64,000 nucleotides of DNA from Phoebastria nigripes (lineage: Eukaryota > Chordata > Aves > Procellariiformes > Diomedeidae). Where the stretch lies: positions 2,611,304 through 2,675,303 of the forward strand of contig JAYKAV010000112.1 in NCBI GenBank assembly GCA_035582835.1. The letters are read 5' to 3'. The first letter of the stretch is position 1. Each line of letters starts with the position of its first letter. Below are positions 47,994 through 60,317 of the stretch, piece by piece. The position numbers and the translations under genes were made by a program. The notes beneath the pieces were generated by a model. The model saw only the letters and a list, made by a program, of their open reading frames with translations. It ran no database searches and had not been told where the DNA came from.

Positions 47994-50900
47994 ATGAAAA
48001 GACACTGTCAATACCTCTAAAGTATAAGTGGGCAGACTTCCTGCTAGATCTATAAAAAAAAAAGAAAAAATGTTGCATGTGTACTTGTAATACAAGCTAT
48101 GTAACCAAACAGGAGCAATTTAGGCAGAAATTACTGTCCCTTATAGGTGCCAGCCACCAGATGGAATAAAACTGCTGTGAAAAACAGAAGTCATTCTTGA
48201 CATAGCTGTGCAGAAACTACCCGGTCTTATCAATACGAACGTATTGCATCTGCCCTTTCTAACTGCCTGAAGAAAACAAGATCCACGCTACCTGGCACCT
48301 ATGTTTCACTGAGATCATTGGAGTTTCCTTGCCAAGGAATTTTGCAGGATTTTTGCCCAAGAGATGTTTGCATATGCCAACCCAACCCAAACGTAGCATG
48401 AGTTAATTGGCATGCTCTACCTTACCCTCAGATATAAAAATACAACCATTATCCATATTATTGTTGTATAAACACAACAACAGCTGAATTTGGAATAGGT
48501 TTTCTGCTTGGATAAAAAGCCGATGACACAGACAGATGGGTTTCCTTACAACATCAACTTATTCATGAGGCAAAGGTACAGAGGGGAATTCACTGGAGGG
48601 AGTTAAAGGAGCTGAGCTCCTATCCAGCCCCTTTCTGTGTAGTGATTCTCTTCCCCCTAACATGAAGGGAAACAGCTGGAGAGCCTTTTGGCCCAATGAC
48701 CACCTCCCACTTTCTTGAGTAGCTGTGAGAATAAAGCTACAGGCACCCAGTGTTGTCCTTTCCCAGGTTCTCATCCCTGACCCACGAGACAACCCATGGT
48801 GATGGCAAAGGGGAAAGCCCACACTTTCACCTCTCCCGTGTCTCAGGTCAGGCAGTGAGATGTGGGTATGTTCTGCAGTGCCCAGGTAACTTCTGCTCCC
48901 CTTCAGGGACACCACCAAACCAAGTATCTGTCAGAGCCACCACAGGGTCCTATCCAGTCTCTTTGCAAAGCATAGTCTGTCTTGCTAGCTCCCCACACAG
49001 CATCTTGAGTCTTGGCTTTGTGGGACGGGAGATCTCCGGGCTCTCTTGGGTCACTGGGCTGCCAGCTAGCCCCAGGTGCCACCACTGTTTGCAAACACCG
49101 GAGTTGCAAGCAAAAGGCATTTGCAGCTGATTTTGCCATGCTGAGACATTGGCTGAATGCTCCATGGACCTACTTGTTTTAGAGATCTGTAATCTTTGCT
49201 TTCCAATTCTTTAATAGCAGACATTGAGGTAACATTACAAAATAGGTATCGATCTCCAAAGTTATTTGGAGCAGCAAAATGGAAACATGAATGAATAACA
49301 GCTAAAAACAGATTAGCAAAAAGAAGATTGCTGGGTGATTTCCAGATGAAAGCCTGGAAGAAATACAGTTCATGTCCAAAAACCTTAAGATCTAAGCCCA
49401 GCCACGGAATGCAGGATGCAGCAGCAAAAGCATGGCGATCACTCTTCCACAAAGGAAAAGTGAGAGGAGAAAGCCGCCAGACAAGATATGGATGAGAGAT
49501 TTACAGTACATGTAGTAACACTGCAGTCAGTAGATTAAAGGAATGCAACTTCAGATGGCTGAAGTGTTTCCCCTGCCAGAAAAGGCAACAGCATATACAG
49601 GGAGAAGGGGCCGAAGCTGGCTCCCTGCTGAGAAATCGCAGTGATGCTGAGGCACAGGGAGTACGTACCCAGATGCAGTCCATCAAAGTCAGCACTTCAA
49701 AGCNTCGCACCGTCTGCCCTCACCTGTTGGGCTGATTTCCACTACACATGTCAAATAGACCTACAGTGCCTTTTCCCCCTCCCAATTACGCAGCAATAAA
49801 GCTATCTAGTCAAAACGTACTTTTCCTCACAGTAAAGAAATTGCCTGTATGTGAGCCTTTGCTGAGAAGATATTCAGCTCATTGCAAGACACGCATCTCT
49901 TTACGCAGACAAATCATTTATCCCACTACCCAAATTACCTCCACACCAAGAATTAGCTGGAAATGTAAATATCCTGCCTGCAAAACTTCAAACATAAAAA
50001 TGTGGTGGGGAAGTGGGGAGAAATCCCTGCAAATCTCGTGGTTTTGGAATGGTTGGCTTATATTAATTTGGTTATTGGGATTCCTCAGCTTGAAGGGGAG
50101 GGAGGAAAGGTATCTGTGATACTGCCTCCTGGCTCTGCGCGCTTCTTGAACATCCACCCTCTCTCTGGCACTTTATAATGATGACAAACCCCCCCTGGAG
50201 ACTGAAAGGACCTTAATGCTGTAAATAGCTTTTTAAAAATTAGATTCCTCTGAACATTTACATTTTCTATTGGTGGAAGGTGTTCAGTTAATGATTCATT
50301 TAGAACAACAAAAAGCCACCTCAGATGACAAATTTTCATCCCTTATTTCTGTAGCTGTTATTGCACGGAACTAATCCAGGATTTATCTCCACAAGTATTT
50401 ATGATTTTTGTAGTTGAGTGTAATCTACTCAGTCAGTAATTAAATATCCTAGTTTATACACAGAGACATTGTACACTTCGCATTGTGTGACATACTGTAT
50501 AGGTTGTCTTAATTTTGTTTCTTACTCCTTTTTCTTGTTGCAGTAGGTGTCTAGGGATTGCCTGATGCCTTCTAATGTTGTATTATGGAGCAAACTATTG
50601 CTGGTATTTTCTAGATAGTTATTTAGATAAAATAAAACCTATACTGAACAATAAGGAATTAACCTCTCAGCATTAACTTAGCATGAAATGGTTGATATTT
50701 ACTAGGACCACAACCTGCTTCCTAGGGACTTCATGCACCCAGATGAGGTTTCCTAATCTACTCTTCTCAGTAAGTAGCCGATAAAGCACCCTAATCCCAA
50801 GTGGTGCAGTAGAAATAATAGAAGCTTTGCAGCATGTTTTTAAAGACATTTTTAGCATAAATTCCTAAGAGCCAACAAATCCGACCGAAAAACAATATTA

Positions 50901-51350
50901 AATTACTGCCGTGTCAGTTGAGAAACAAGCTCCATCAGCTGGGGCAGCGTGAGTCAGCGCCGGATGAACTTCAGCTCTTCCCTGGGGAGCTCCACATCGG
51001 CGCAGAGCACCGAACTTCACAGCTCCCTCCAAAAGTGTTTTACCGGCATGCAGCAGCACAAATTGGTGGCCAAACATCTGTATTCCTCCCAAACCTCACC
51101 CTTTTCCAGGATGTGTTACATACATTTCGAGGTGTCAGCCACATGGCTTCTCCAATGTATCTTTCACATGGTCACGTACCACAGAAGTTGGGTGTTTTGC
51201 GGTAGGCTTGACAACAACCTCCACGGACACTGGGAGCACCCTCCCACTGTCACACTCAGGCAGGCACTGCTGCTGCCCCGCCGTCCCCGTCAGCCTGCAG
51301 CATCCCCCGGCGGTGTGTCAGCGCCAGGAGAGCTACTGGCTACCTACACA

Positions 51351-51383
51351 GCCTGAAACCCGGCCTGAAACCCAGCCTGAAAA
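51351..51383. repeat. 12-bp tandem repeat (GCCTGAAACCCR)
   Basis: Two full units, GCCTGAAACCCG and GCCTGAAACCCA, and a partial third (GCCTGAAAA) follow head to tail. It is a local slippage product. In one frame it reads as a Pro-Glu-Thr-type repeat, which has no support as protein. Confidence 0.9.
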
Positions 51384-54300
51384 GATGGGGGTTGCATGTT
51401 TGTGGTGTCTCAGGGAATTCCAAGTCAAGCTCAGCTTAGCAGTTAAAAGAACAGGGTTTTAATAGCCTCCCATCTCTGCAAGTTCAGGCAGGTTTGCGAT
51501 TAGCTGTGTGTTTGAGGCTGAGACTATTTATTGGCNTAAGCATCTTTCCCAAGAGAACTGGATAAAGAAATTTTGATGTAACGTTCTCGGACTATGCAAC
51601 ATTTTATTGTATTTACTTATTGTATTCATAAATAAAAATGCCTCATTAACTGCACAAATTAATTTCCTCTCCAATTATGTTTACCTTTTATTATATATTT
51701 TAATACAGAAAAACAAGTAAGCACTGACATCAAATATTGCACTCCGTTGAACTCTCTGTATTTATCTAAAGTATTTTTTCCAAAGTCCTTCTTTGTGAAG
51801 CCTTAAAACATTCAAGTTTATTCCTCTTCAGAAGCAAATCAGATTTCAAAATCTTCAGCAGACTGGAACATCCATCCTTCTAACTACTAGTAATATAAAT
51901 TCTGCAAATACAGGACTATTATGCACCACAGAGCTCTCTTAGCTCTGCAGAAATGAAGGAAATAATTTATAAAAACACAGACATAAAGCAAACCCATGTC
52001 TTAGGAAGTCTGTGTGTACATGAGATAATATCATAGGCTTAGACCCATTCAGGATGCTACTTGAACATATTGAGGTTTCCAGCTGGTACCTTGAGAACAA
52101 CAGAGCAAGAGGGTGGGATGTGGGCTAAATTTTCCCCAGATCAGGATAATCTCTTTTGAGTATTTCTAGTATTGTCATAGACATGATCAGTTAAAGATAT
52201 GAGAGGCAACACTTGTAGGGAGAGATAATCTAATTTGTTAGAACTCTTGCTATTAGATCACCCGATTTGCTGTGACAGTGTCCTCAGGAAAACAAGCCGG
52301 TAACTCTTTCTGGGTGTTGCTTTCCAAGTGTGAGAGTGTGAATCTCTATTATGCTCCTTCTATGGGCTGGGGGGAAGCGACTTGTTAAAGATGCTGCAGT
52401 GAGTCACTGCAAGGGCTGTCAGCACCCAGACCTCCCTCTCGCCCGCTGGCTTAGCAGAAGCCTTTGCTGACATCCTTGTAAAATTAAAACTTACGGCCTC
52501 ATTCCTTCAAGTAGTTACAGACACACTAAGCTTCAGGCACAGGAGCGGTCCCATTAAAGCCAATATGCATACTTGCGTGCTTCGTGTTGAACATCTTTTT
52601 CGCAGAAGCCCCAAACCAGCCCAGAAATCAAATCCAAGTTTAAGAGACCGTACCCAGAGCAGTGTCACTAACTGTGGGCATCTATTGTTGTCCCTCTGCT
52701 CTGCGCCAGCTGCCGTGTGTGAAGGACTGCCTCTGGCCAAAATGATGTTACTTGGGGGTGCCCCCCTCCTGGCTGCTTGAAAAGTTTTAAAAGCTGGAAT
52801 TGCTATCATGCAAGGGGCGGTGAGGGCTCCACAGCACAACAGGACGGTGGGATTTGCCCTTCCATCCCCAGGTCGGGCAGAGGCCCCACCTCGCTAGCTC
52901 TGGAGCCCGTTGCCAAAGGTGTCGACCACTGAAGCTTTGAGTAAAAGTCGTGGAAGCTCTGGATTTGAATAAGGTGACAGCATATGCTTGAACACGTGTC
53001 TGTCTGCATTTCTTACACTTCTGGGCAGCTATTTCCTGCATAGGCTGTTATTTAAAATAACCAATAGAGATTTTAGACCTAAAGAGCTGTATTTTTTTAC
53101 TTAAATCTAAAGATATGCAATACATCATTAAATGATGGTTAATGAAGAAGTAGAAAAAGAAAACACATTTAAAGGCATCTGCTGTGTGCCATTAGTGATT
53201 ACCGTTCAAACTTAGACATTATGAGTCAAATCTTCCTCTGTTGAACCTGACTGGTAGTTAATGAAACTGCAACCATTTTGGTCAGGTAATTCTAAATGCA
53301 TTCGTTAAGCTCCAACGTTAAGGTGCAAAGTCTTCTCTGGCTATGAGCCTCCCTGGGGCAAATACAGATACATTTCTTCATCTGTGAGTAGGAAGGAATT
53401 GATGGATAAAATTCAGATGGACACAAGTTATGCTACCTCATCCCCCGAAGTTTACAGGAATCTTTTCAGCCACTGTACAACATAGTAAAGGAGAGATTTC
53501 TCTCTGTTTTCTTTCTTTACAGACTCAGGATAGTAGAGCTAAATTCACAAGCCAAATCCACCTACCCATTTGCACTATTTTTCTTTGCAAGCTATATTTT
53601 CTGACAGTTTTAAATTTTGCTACAAATAAAACTCACCTGAAACTGAGAGTTGTATTCATTTTGGACTTTTTTCATGTCCAATCCACTGATTTAAAGCAGT
53701 TTGGGTACAGCTTTATTAGCATTCTGTGAATTACTTTGTTGTGTAGCAGACTGCAGAAAGAGCAGTCTGAAGGATGCATTAATAATAATAAAGTTGATGG
53801 TGTGATGTGATAGTAAAAGGCGGCTTAAGCAGTGTTATTTGGGGTAATTATAATTAGCGGTAGCCATTTAAAGGTCCCAGGGTGCATTTTGTGAGGGTAG
53901 AAATGTTAACCCTAGTGTCTTGGCCAGTTTCCAGCATAAGCAATTACATTCTTCCCACAGTAGTTAACAATCCCTTGTTGCTTCAATTAGATATGGTATT
54001 CTTCAGTTTCTCTCTGAGAGCTGTTGAGCTGCATTACTGGCGCTCTTATACGGCTGTTGCGTTCCAGCCGAGAGGTCCCAGTATTTTAGTTATAAATGAA
54101 GTGTTCCCTGCTTGTAAAAGGCTTCTGTAGGGTAGTCTCAGAGCACTGCATAAATCAATAAACAACAGATGCACTTGATATTGTACACTGACTTGAGGGC
54201 AGGAGAGAAAAACAAAAGGGAGGAATGGTACTGGCAGAAGGATAACACCAGGATATGAATAAAACATGCGCACCTATCCCCATGCAGGGTACACAGGGTG

Positions 54301-57300
54301 GGAAAAGGGCAAAGGCAGTAACAGTGGGCTTGGTCCTGGAGGAGGAAAACAAATAAAGTCCAGAAAAACTGATTTATCATTGAATCAACCACACAGTATC
54401 CAAAGGGAGCTTACTCCAGCTAATTTTAGGCATGGAAATAAGGACAGCTAGTCCCCAGATTCCCTCTGTAACGAGTGACAGAGAGAAGAGAGCTTCAAAA
54501 AGCAACATGACCAATACCAATTCCTTGTGTTTCCACAGGATTCCTTAAATTGGCTGATTTCTTGCGTGGGTAGTTACAACCTTGCTATCATGGTTAAAAG
54601 TCCTTCATAGCTGCAGTTAGGTAGGATGTTCCTCAATTTGCAAAGAACTGTTCAAAGAAATCTTCCCACAANCGAAGCAGTTCTTGAATACCCATCCTAT
54701 ATCCCATGGGTGTTTTACAGCAAAATAATAATGACTACATCCCAAGAGATCTCTACACAGACAACTATTAGTTGTAGCCAGGATAAGAATGAGTAGAAAG
54801 GACAGGATGTTAGGGACAAAATGTCAACAAATATCTCTGTTTTGTCTTGGCAACCTGGATCACCCTTCTGAATAACCTGAACTCTTGTCCTCTGTCCATC
54901 TTTCTTCTACTTTTCTACTTATTCTTTTTTTTGTTGGGTTTTTTTTGGGGTTTTTTTTGTGTGTGTGAAATATAGAAATTCCATCATTAGAAACAGCCAG
55001 TTGTGGTTTTGGACTATATGTAGAAGGAGGAGAGGAACACTACCAGCAGTTCATCTGTGAGGTCTAGTTTATTGCTGGGGGCGTGGTGGTAAGGGAGTCA
55101 TAAGGGTTTTTTTTCATTTTCATAAAATGTCATGCTGTTGCAGGAAAGCTACTGATATGCCTATCAAATCATCCCATCCTCACTATCTGGTGCTTCCCTG
55201 GCTCTTTTCCCCTAATACTTCACATCCCCATCGGAGGGCTTTGAATGTTCTGGGTAGCTCCTCTTTACCCTCGCCCTCACAAAAGACACCTTCTGAGTCA
55301 GAGTTGAAGGGTAAGAAATTGAGCTATAGGTATAGGAGCTTGAGCTTTATGTTATTGTTTTTTCTTAATAGAAATATTACTGAGGGCACTTCTGAACCAG
55401 TGGGATTCAGCTGAGGTGTATTTGAAATGTATCGACTGTGGCACAAACCCTCCAGCCCATGAGGGGCAGTTCTGCCATGTTCAGCTGGAGCCTTCAGACA
55501 GACCCATAGGGATACAGGTTCACAAAATAGGTTTCTGTTGACCCCACAAGACAGGCAGTGGGATCCCAAAGCATAATTAGATGTCACTCTGAAATACAAA
55601 TTGTCCAAATTCAAACTCATTAGCTTAACTTCTGTGCAGGAAAATCCCCTTTATCACATTTTGTGTGTTTTGAAGACTTCCTCTATAACCCTATTATTTT
55701 CATCTTCATGAAACTTCTTAGGACTGTTCGGTGAATTACAGACCAGGATTTGTAACCTGACTAACAGATTATGCCAGCTATGACCATACTTTGTTGCTAG
55801 GTGATCTCACTTTTAGTGGGGCCTTATGTTTGCCTTCTACTTCAGATACTGGGCATGACCCATTAAATATCCTTGTCTTATGATCCAGCTATAAGCCATT
55901 GCCCCAACCATCCATTTAGTATTATAACCCCATTTGAAGGAAAAACTGCTACAGAGGACAAGCAGCTCTCAAGAAATGAACAGTGTCATCCAGAGAAAGG
56001 AAGGCAAGTGATAGAAAGCAAAGATCCCTTTGTTTATTTATATCTTTTAGTGATGCAGACAAGATGAAAATGGTTTGCAATAGGCCTGCTTCCTCCTCTT
56101 CTTCTGAGAGGAATAAATGGGTCTTTGAAAATTTTTCCCCTCCATTCCTATAGTTGCAGAAATAGGGGTTTATTCAGGACCTGAGAAAGATGGAGGCGGG
56201 TGTTAATGCCGAAAGAACAGGACACTGATTATAACATATCCCAGAAGTCCATTTGTCTATTCATTCCAATATTTGTAACTTCAGTACGTACAGGAAAGAT
56301 GAACCTTATGCCTTGGTCAATAGAGTGTTGAATGGTGTGGAATAAATGATAGATCACCTGTTCAACTCTGAAGTACCAAATGGTACCTAATCTACACCCA
56401 GCAGGGAAAGGAGATAAATTTACTTTAAATTTAGATAACAGTGGCAAAAAAGAAAAAGGTAGAGAAATCAGCTGGCAGAGAGCATGGGAAGGGAATATGG
56501 AGACGTATTGTAAGAAACAAGTTGCTCATCCTTTCTGTAGGACTGTAACATCCACAGGTGGTTACTGTGCCTGTAACTGGGCAGTCCCCTCTTTGGAAGA
56601 GCACAGGCAGGGTCCTGCTACCCCTTTAGCTGACAGACCTGTCTAGGTGGTGATCCATCTCCACCTCAAGGAAACAGAGAAGCAACAAACATTCCTGGTA
56701 TAGTACCTGATGCTGTCACAAGCAATGGTGAGTAAAAGTAGGATTTTGCATGGTATTTTCTTTGAGCTTGGCTAAAAGTTAAAACTCAGGATCAGGGAAG
56801 AGTTAGGGATGACAATGAATGCCTCTGAGGCTGAGGAAATGGGTGAGCTGTGTCATATTCAGATGTGTAGTTGTTCACAATTCTCTGTGCAGTTAGGTAA
56901 TAAATGCATAGGAAGACTGCATCTCTACTCCAGAAAACTTGTGTGGATTAGTGATAAATCACAGCAGCATCACTCCATAAAACAATTAATAAGAAGCACA
57001 TTTAACACTAAAGAGACAGCAGAATGGGAAGGGATGCAATTGGGGAAAAATCCTTCTATTTTGGAAAGGAAACAAGGGATGTTCACATTACCATGCAGGC
57101 ATTCCACACACACAAAACTCCAGTAAATTGCAGATTTAATTCTGCAGGTCCCATGGCCACAACAGCCCTAGTGCCAGAGCTGTATATTACTGGATCGCTC
57201 AGCAGAGCTGGCTCAAGCTGCAGTGATGTGGCTGGCTTGCAAAAGGTCACTGCCAAATTAGCGAGACCATGCAACCTTGTCATTTTACGCCAGTATGAGC

Positions 57301-57488
57301 CAGAGCTGCACCACTTGCTGCCCCATATTGCATCTAGCCTGCTCCCCTGCAACCTCATACACTGGCAGAGTTCTTCTGTTACAACGACTTTTGCAGTGTC
57401 TATGTGGTTCTGAGTGTGTACTTGACCTCCAGACAGGACGGTCTTACCTGGATCCCCTTCGCTTGAACAATAGTCCTGAACAATATCT

Positions 57489-57662
57489 ATGACACCAGGA
57501 AGAGAAGACAGCTGGTGGGACTTTGACAGGTGGGACCAGCTGTCTCTGTACCAGCATGTACCGCTGAGGTTTGGGGAAGTCCTGGCTAATTACTTTATGG
57601 GACACTCATTGGAGCTGCTGATTATAACCCTGAACTGTGCAGAAATGAGAAGGAAGCAATAA
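57489..57662 (+). other. Small open frame of 57 codons with protein-like composition
   Basis: From ATG at 57,489 to TAA at 57,660-57,662 the frame encodes a Trp/Asp/Leu-rich peptide beginning MTPGREDSWWDFDRWDQ and continuing HVPLRFGEVLANYFMG. The residue mix (amphipathic, few low-complexity runs) looks more protein-like than the other frames in this part of the window. A TGA lies in frame 15 bp upstream. I recognise no family and see no promoter or splice site linked to it. It could be a decayed exon, a retroelement scrap or chance. Confidence 0.12.
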
Positions 57663-58247
57663 CAGTCTTTCTGCATACCCTGCATTTCTTGCTATGTTCA
57701 GCTGCATCTTCTGTTGTTCCAGGCTTTCTGCAATCCTTGCTATCCCATCCTCAGAAATAATCATCTCAACACTGGTTGAGTACAAGCAGAGATTACAAAG
57801 AATTAATTGAAAGAAAGCGCAAACCATGGGGGAAAAAAGAACTTTGCACCCAGAAAATGTGAGGAACAAAGAGCAGTGGGGAGAGAAGGAAGGGAGGCAG
57901 TTTAGCAACTAGGACAAGAAATCCTGATTATCTTACAGTGCTTCTTGCATCATCTCACCCCCATTACTCCAAGATATGGTCTGTGGCAGACTTGGTGCTG
58001 CATTACTGACTTGGTCTAGAAAATGTGGCTGGAGAGGATGATTAAAGGTATGAGGGATATCAGGTGCTGAAGAGACAGGGGCTGACTTTCCTATGCAGTG
58101 TTATGCCTGCACCGCCTGAAGAATCATCCGAATGCCCATCCCAATTCACAAGTATGGCATACAACAGCAAGAGCAGAAACCTCTGCTCCGAGCTGTGAAT
58201 AGTGTTCACCCAGAACATGCTCCCCATGGCCAACCAGGCAGCCCCTG

Positions 58248-58275
58248 CTTCCCCCAGTAAACTTCCCCCAGTAAA
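58248..58275. repeat. 14-bp perfect tandem duplication
   Basis: CTTCCCCCAGTAAA occurs twice head to tail (58,248-58,261 and 58,262-58,275) with no mismatch, indicating a recent slippage event. Confidence 0.9.
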
Positions 58276-60280
58276 CGCCAGGATGAGGTGCACACCTGGG
58301 CCTTGCTGTCTGGTTTCAACCACGGGTTTCTGTTCTCCTCAAGCAAGAAAATGAAAGCAGTCACAGTCCTCCCCCCAGCTGTGCTCCTCCCCTGAGCTAT
58401 TTTAGGATGATTGCCGCTAGCATCTCTCTGCCGCCTGGGCTAGCTCTGTGGGCAGATGTCTTTTTGCAAAGGTCTCACTGCCTCTGATTCACCACCTGGA
58501 CACATGTGAGAGTCAAACAGCGATGACACGCCCCAGCTGCCTCTGGACACTTTGGGGCAGTCTGGTTCCCAGCACGGGCAGAACTGGTCTCCAGACCGGC
58601 TCTCCTGAGGCCAAGACTCTGGAGAGATGGGCAGGAGGAGACCTTAGCAGGGAAGCCCATCCATCTCAGGGCTGGTACAGGAAGCAATACAGCACCGTGC
58701 TGAGCTGCAGTGCAACTGTGTGACCTATGATACATGAACTGAGGCTGGATGAATGATTGGTGAGGATCAGAAAGTGTTAAGTACAAGCTCAGGCTAGTTT
58801 CACTTCATCAAAGCCTTTTTCTGGTCAAACCATCATCATTGCTGTGCCTGTATGTGTACACACACGCACGTATGTCTGCATTCAGTTTTTCTAATTGCTG
58901 CTATGTGCCTCTCATACCACCAGTCAAAGGAACATCTCTGGGACCAGGGAGCAGCTGGATTTCCCAGGAACCTGAGGGTGGAGGGCCAGGCAGACTTTCC
59001 CAGGAGATGTTGGGGATCAGCAGCTGGAATGAGCCTGGGCAAACCCTCCAGACAGGTGAGGAGGTACAGGTGCATGTGCTGGGGACATGTTCTGGGGCTG
59101 AAGAGCATTGTTGTGAACTTCCTGGCTCTAGTCAGAGATCAGAAGCTGTGTAGACAGGAGCAGTTGAAGTAGTAGCAGAGGTATCAATGCTATGCTGTAC
59201 TTCAAACAAAATGTTCAAAAGAGAGTAGAGAAAACACGGGAAATGAGCCTTTTACCTTGGCTGGTGGCTCTGCGCTCAGTTTTAGGACCTTCCTGTGGAC
59301 ACCTTGGAACTAAGGAGACACCCAGCCAATCCTTGCCTTCTCTCCACTGGGGCTCTGATCCTTATCCTTGGATTTTCCTTTTTAGGGGGATCAGGTGGAC
59401 TGGCTCTGTTCCTGAACCACCGCTGAACTCGGGAACTGGCCCCTCCTCATCTTTCAGGCTGCAGTCAGGCTTGCTGTAGTACAGGCAAGCTTTCCCTGCC
59501 CTGCTGCCAGACTGGCCACTGACAACCTCAGCCTTCTTGTAGGTCCTCTAAGGAGAGGTGGCCTTGTCTCTGTGCCATTCCCTCACTGCCCCTGCTGAAG
59601 CATCTCTGCAACAAGGGTTCAGAAAGTGACATATTGCTCCACAACAGCCTTCCTACCCAGAGCCCTGGCAGGACTAATACTAATACCTCTATCTCTATCC
59701 AGTCTGGACCCCATTGGGAAAGACTGGATCAGGAAGATAAGAATGTGTATATATGGCGTGGGATGGCTTGCATTGGCAATAAGGTGCTGTTGCACTAGGT
59801 ACTTTGGAAAATCCAAAAAGTCTTTTAGTGGTGCAGAAGTCTAATACAAGACAGGAGGTCTCATTCAAAGAAAGGCAACCAAGGAAAGGCGCGTTGCAAA
59901 GCAAGGTTCAGTGCAGACAGCCGTAGCTAGCGAAAGCCCAGTGAAGGCAAAAGCAAAGAGAAAGTGGAAGCACAGGGCTCAAAACCCGCAACAACTGGAG
60001 GGCATGATCCTGGGTGGCAATGAGCAGGGGAAAGAAAGAATGGCAAAAGCTATTGCAATAACTGTGGATGTTTGGATTTGGACAGGCAATACTGAGCCAG
60101 TACAAAGTCTACTAACAGAAAGTTAACCCATCAAAACACTTTGAACACATTTGAAACTGGCAGAAGGAGTTTATACACAACTGGCATTTCATATTCCAGG
60201 CTCAAGGCATTTTTGACTGAGTACTAGACANGCTTGAGTTTTAACACATCATCAAACCACATCTTCACACTGTTGAAATA

Positions 60281-60317
60281 TGCATATATACATACATATG
60301 TATGTACACGTATATAA
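60281..60317. repeat. TA/TG-rich segment with an 18-bp perfect palindrome
   Basis: TACATACATATGTATGTA at 60,289-60,306 is its own reverse complement, set in alternating purine-pyrimidine AT-rich DNA. Such sequences can extrude cruciforms and are unstable in replication. No function is implied. Confidence 0.9.

Noticed and set aside
60281..60317. TATATAAA at 60,311 as a core promoter
   Set aside because: It lies at the end of a TA-rich simple repeat with no downstream ORF or initiator evidence.
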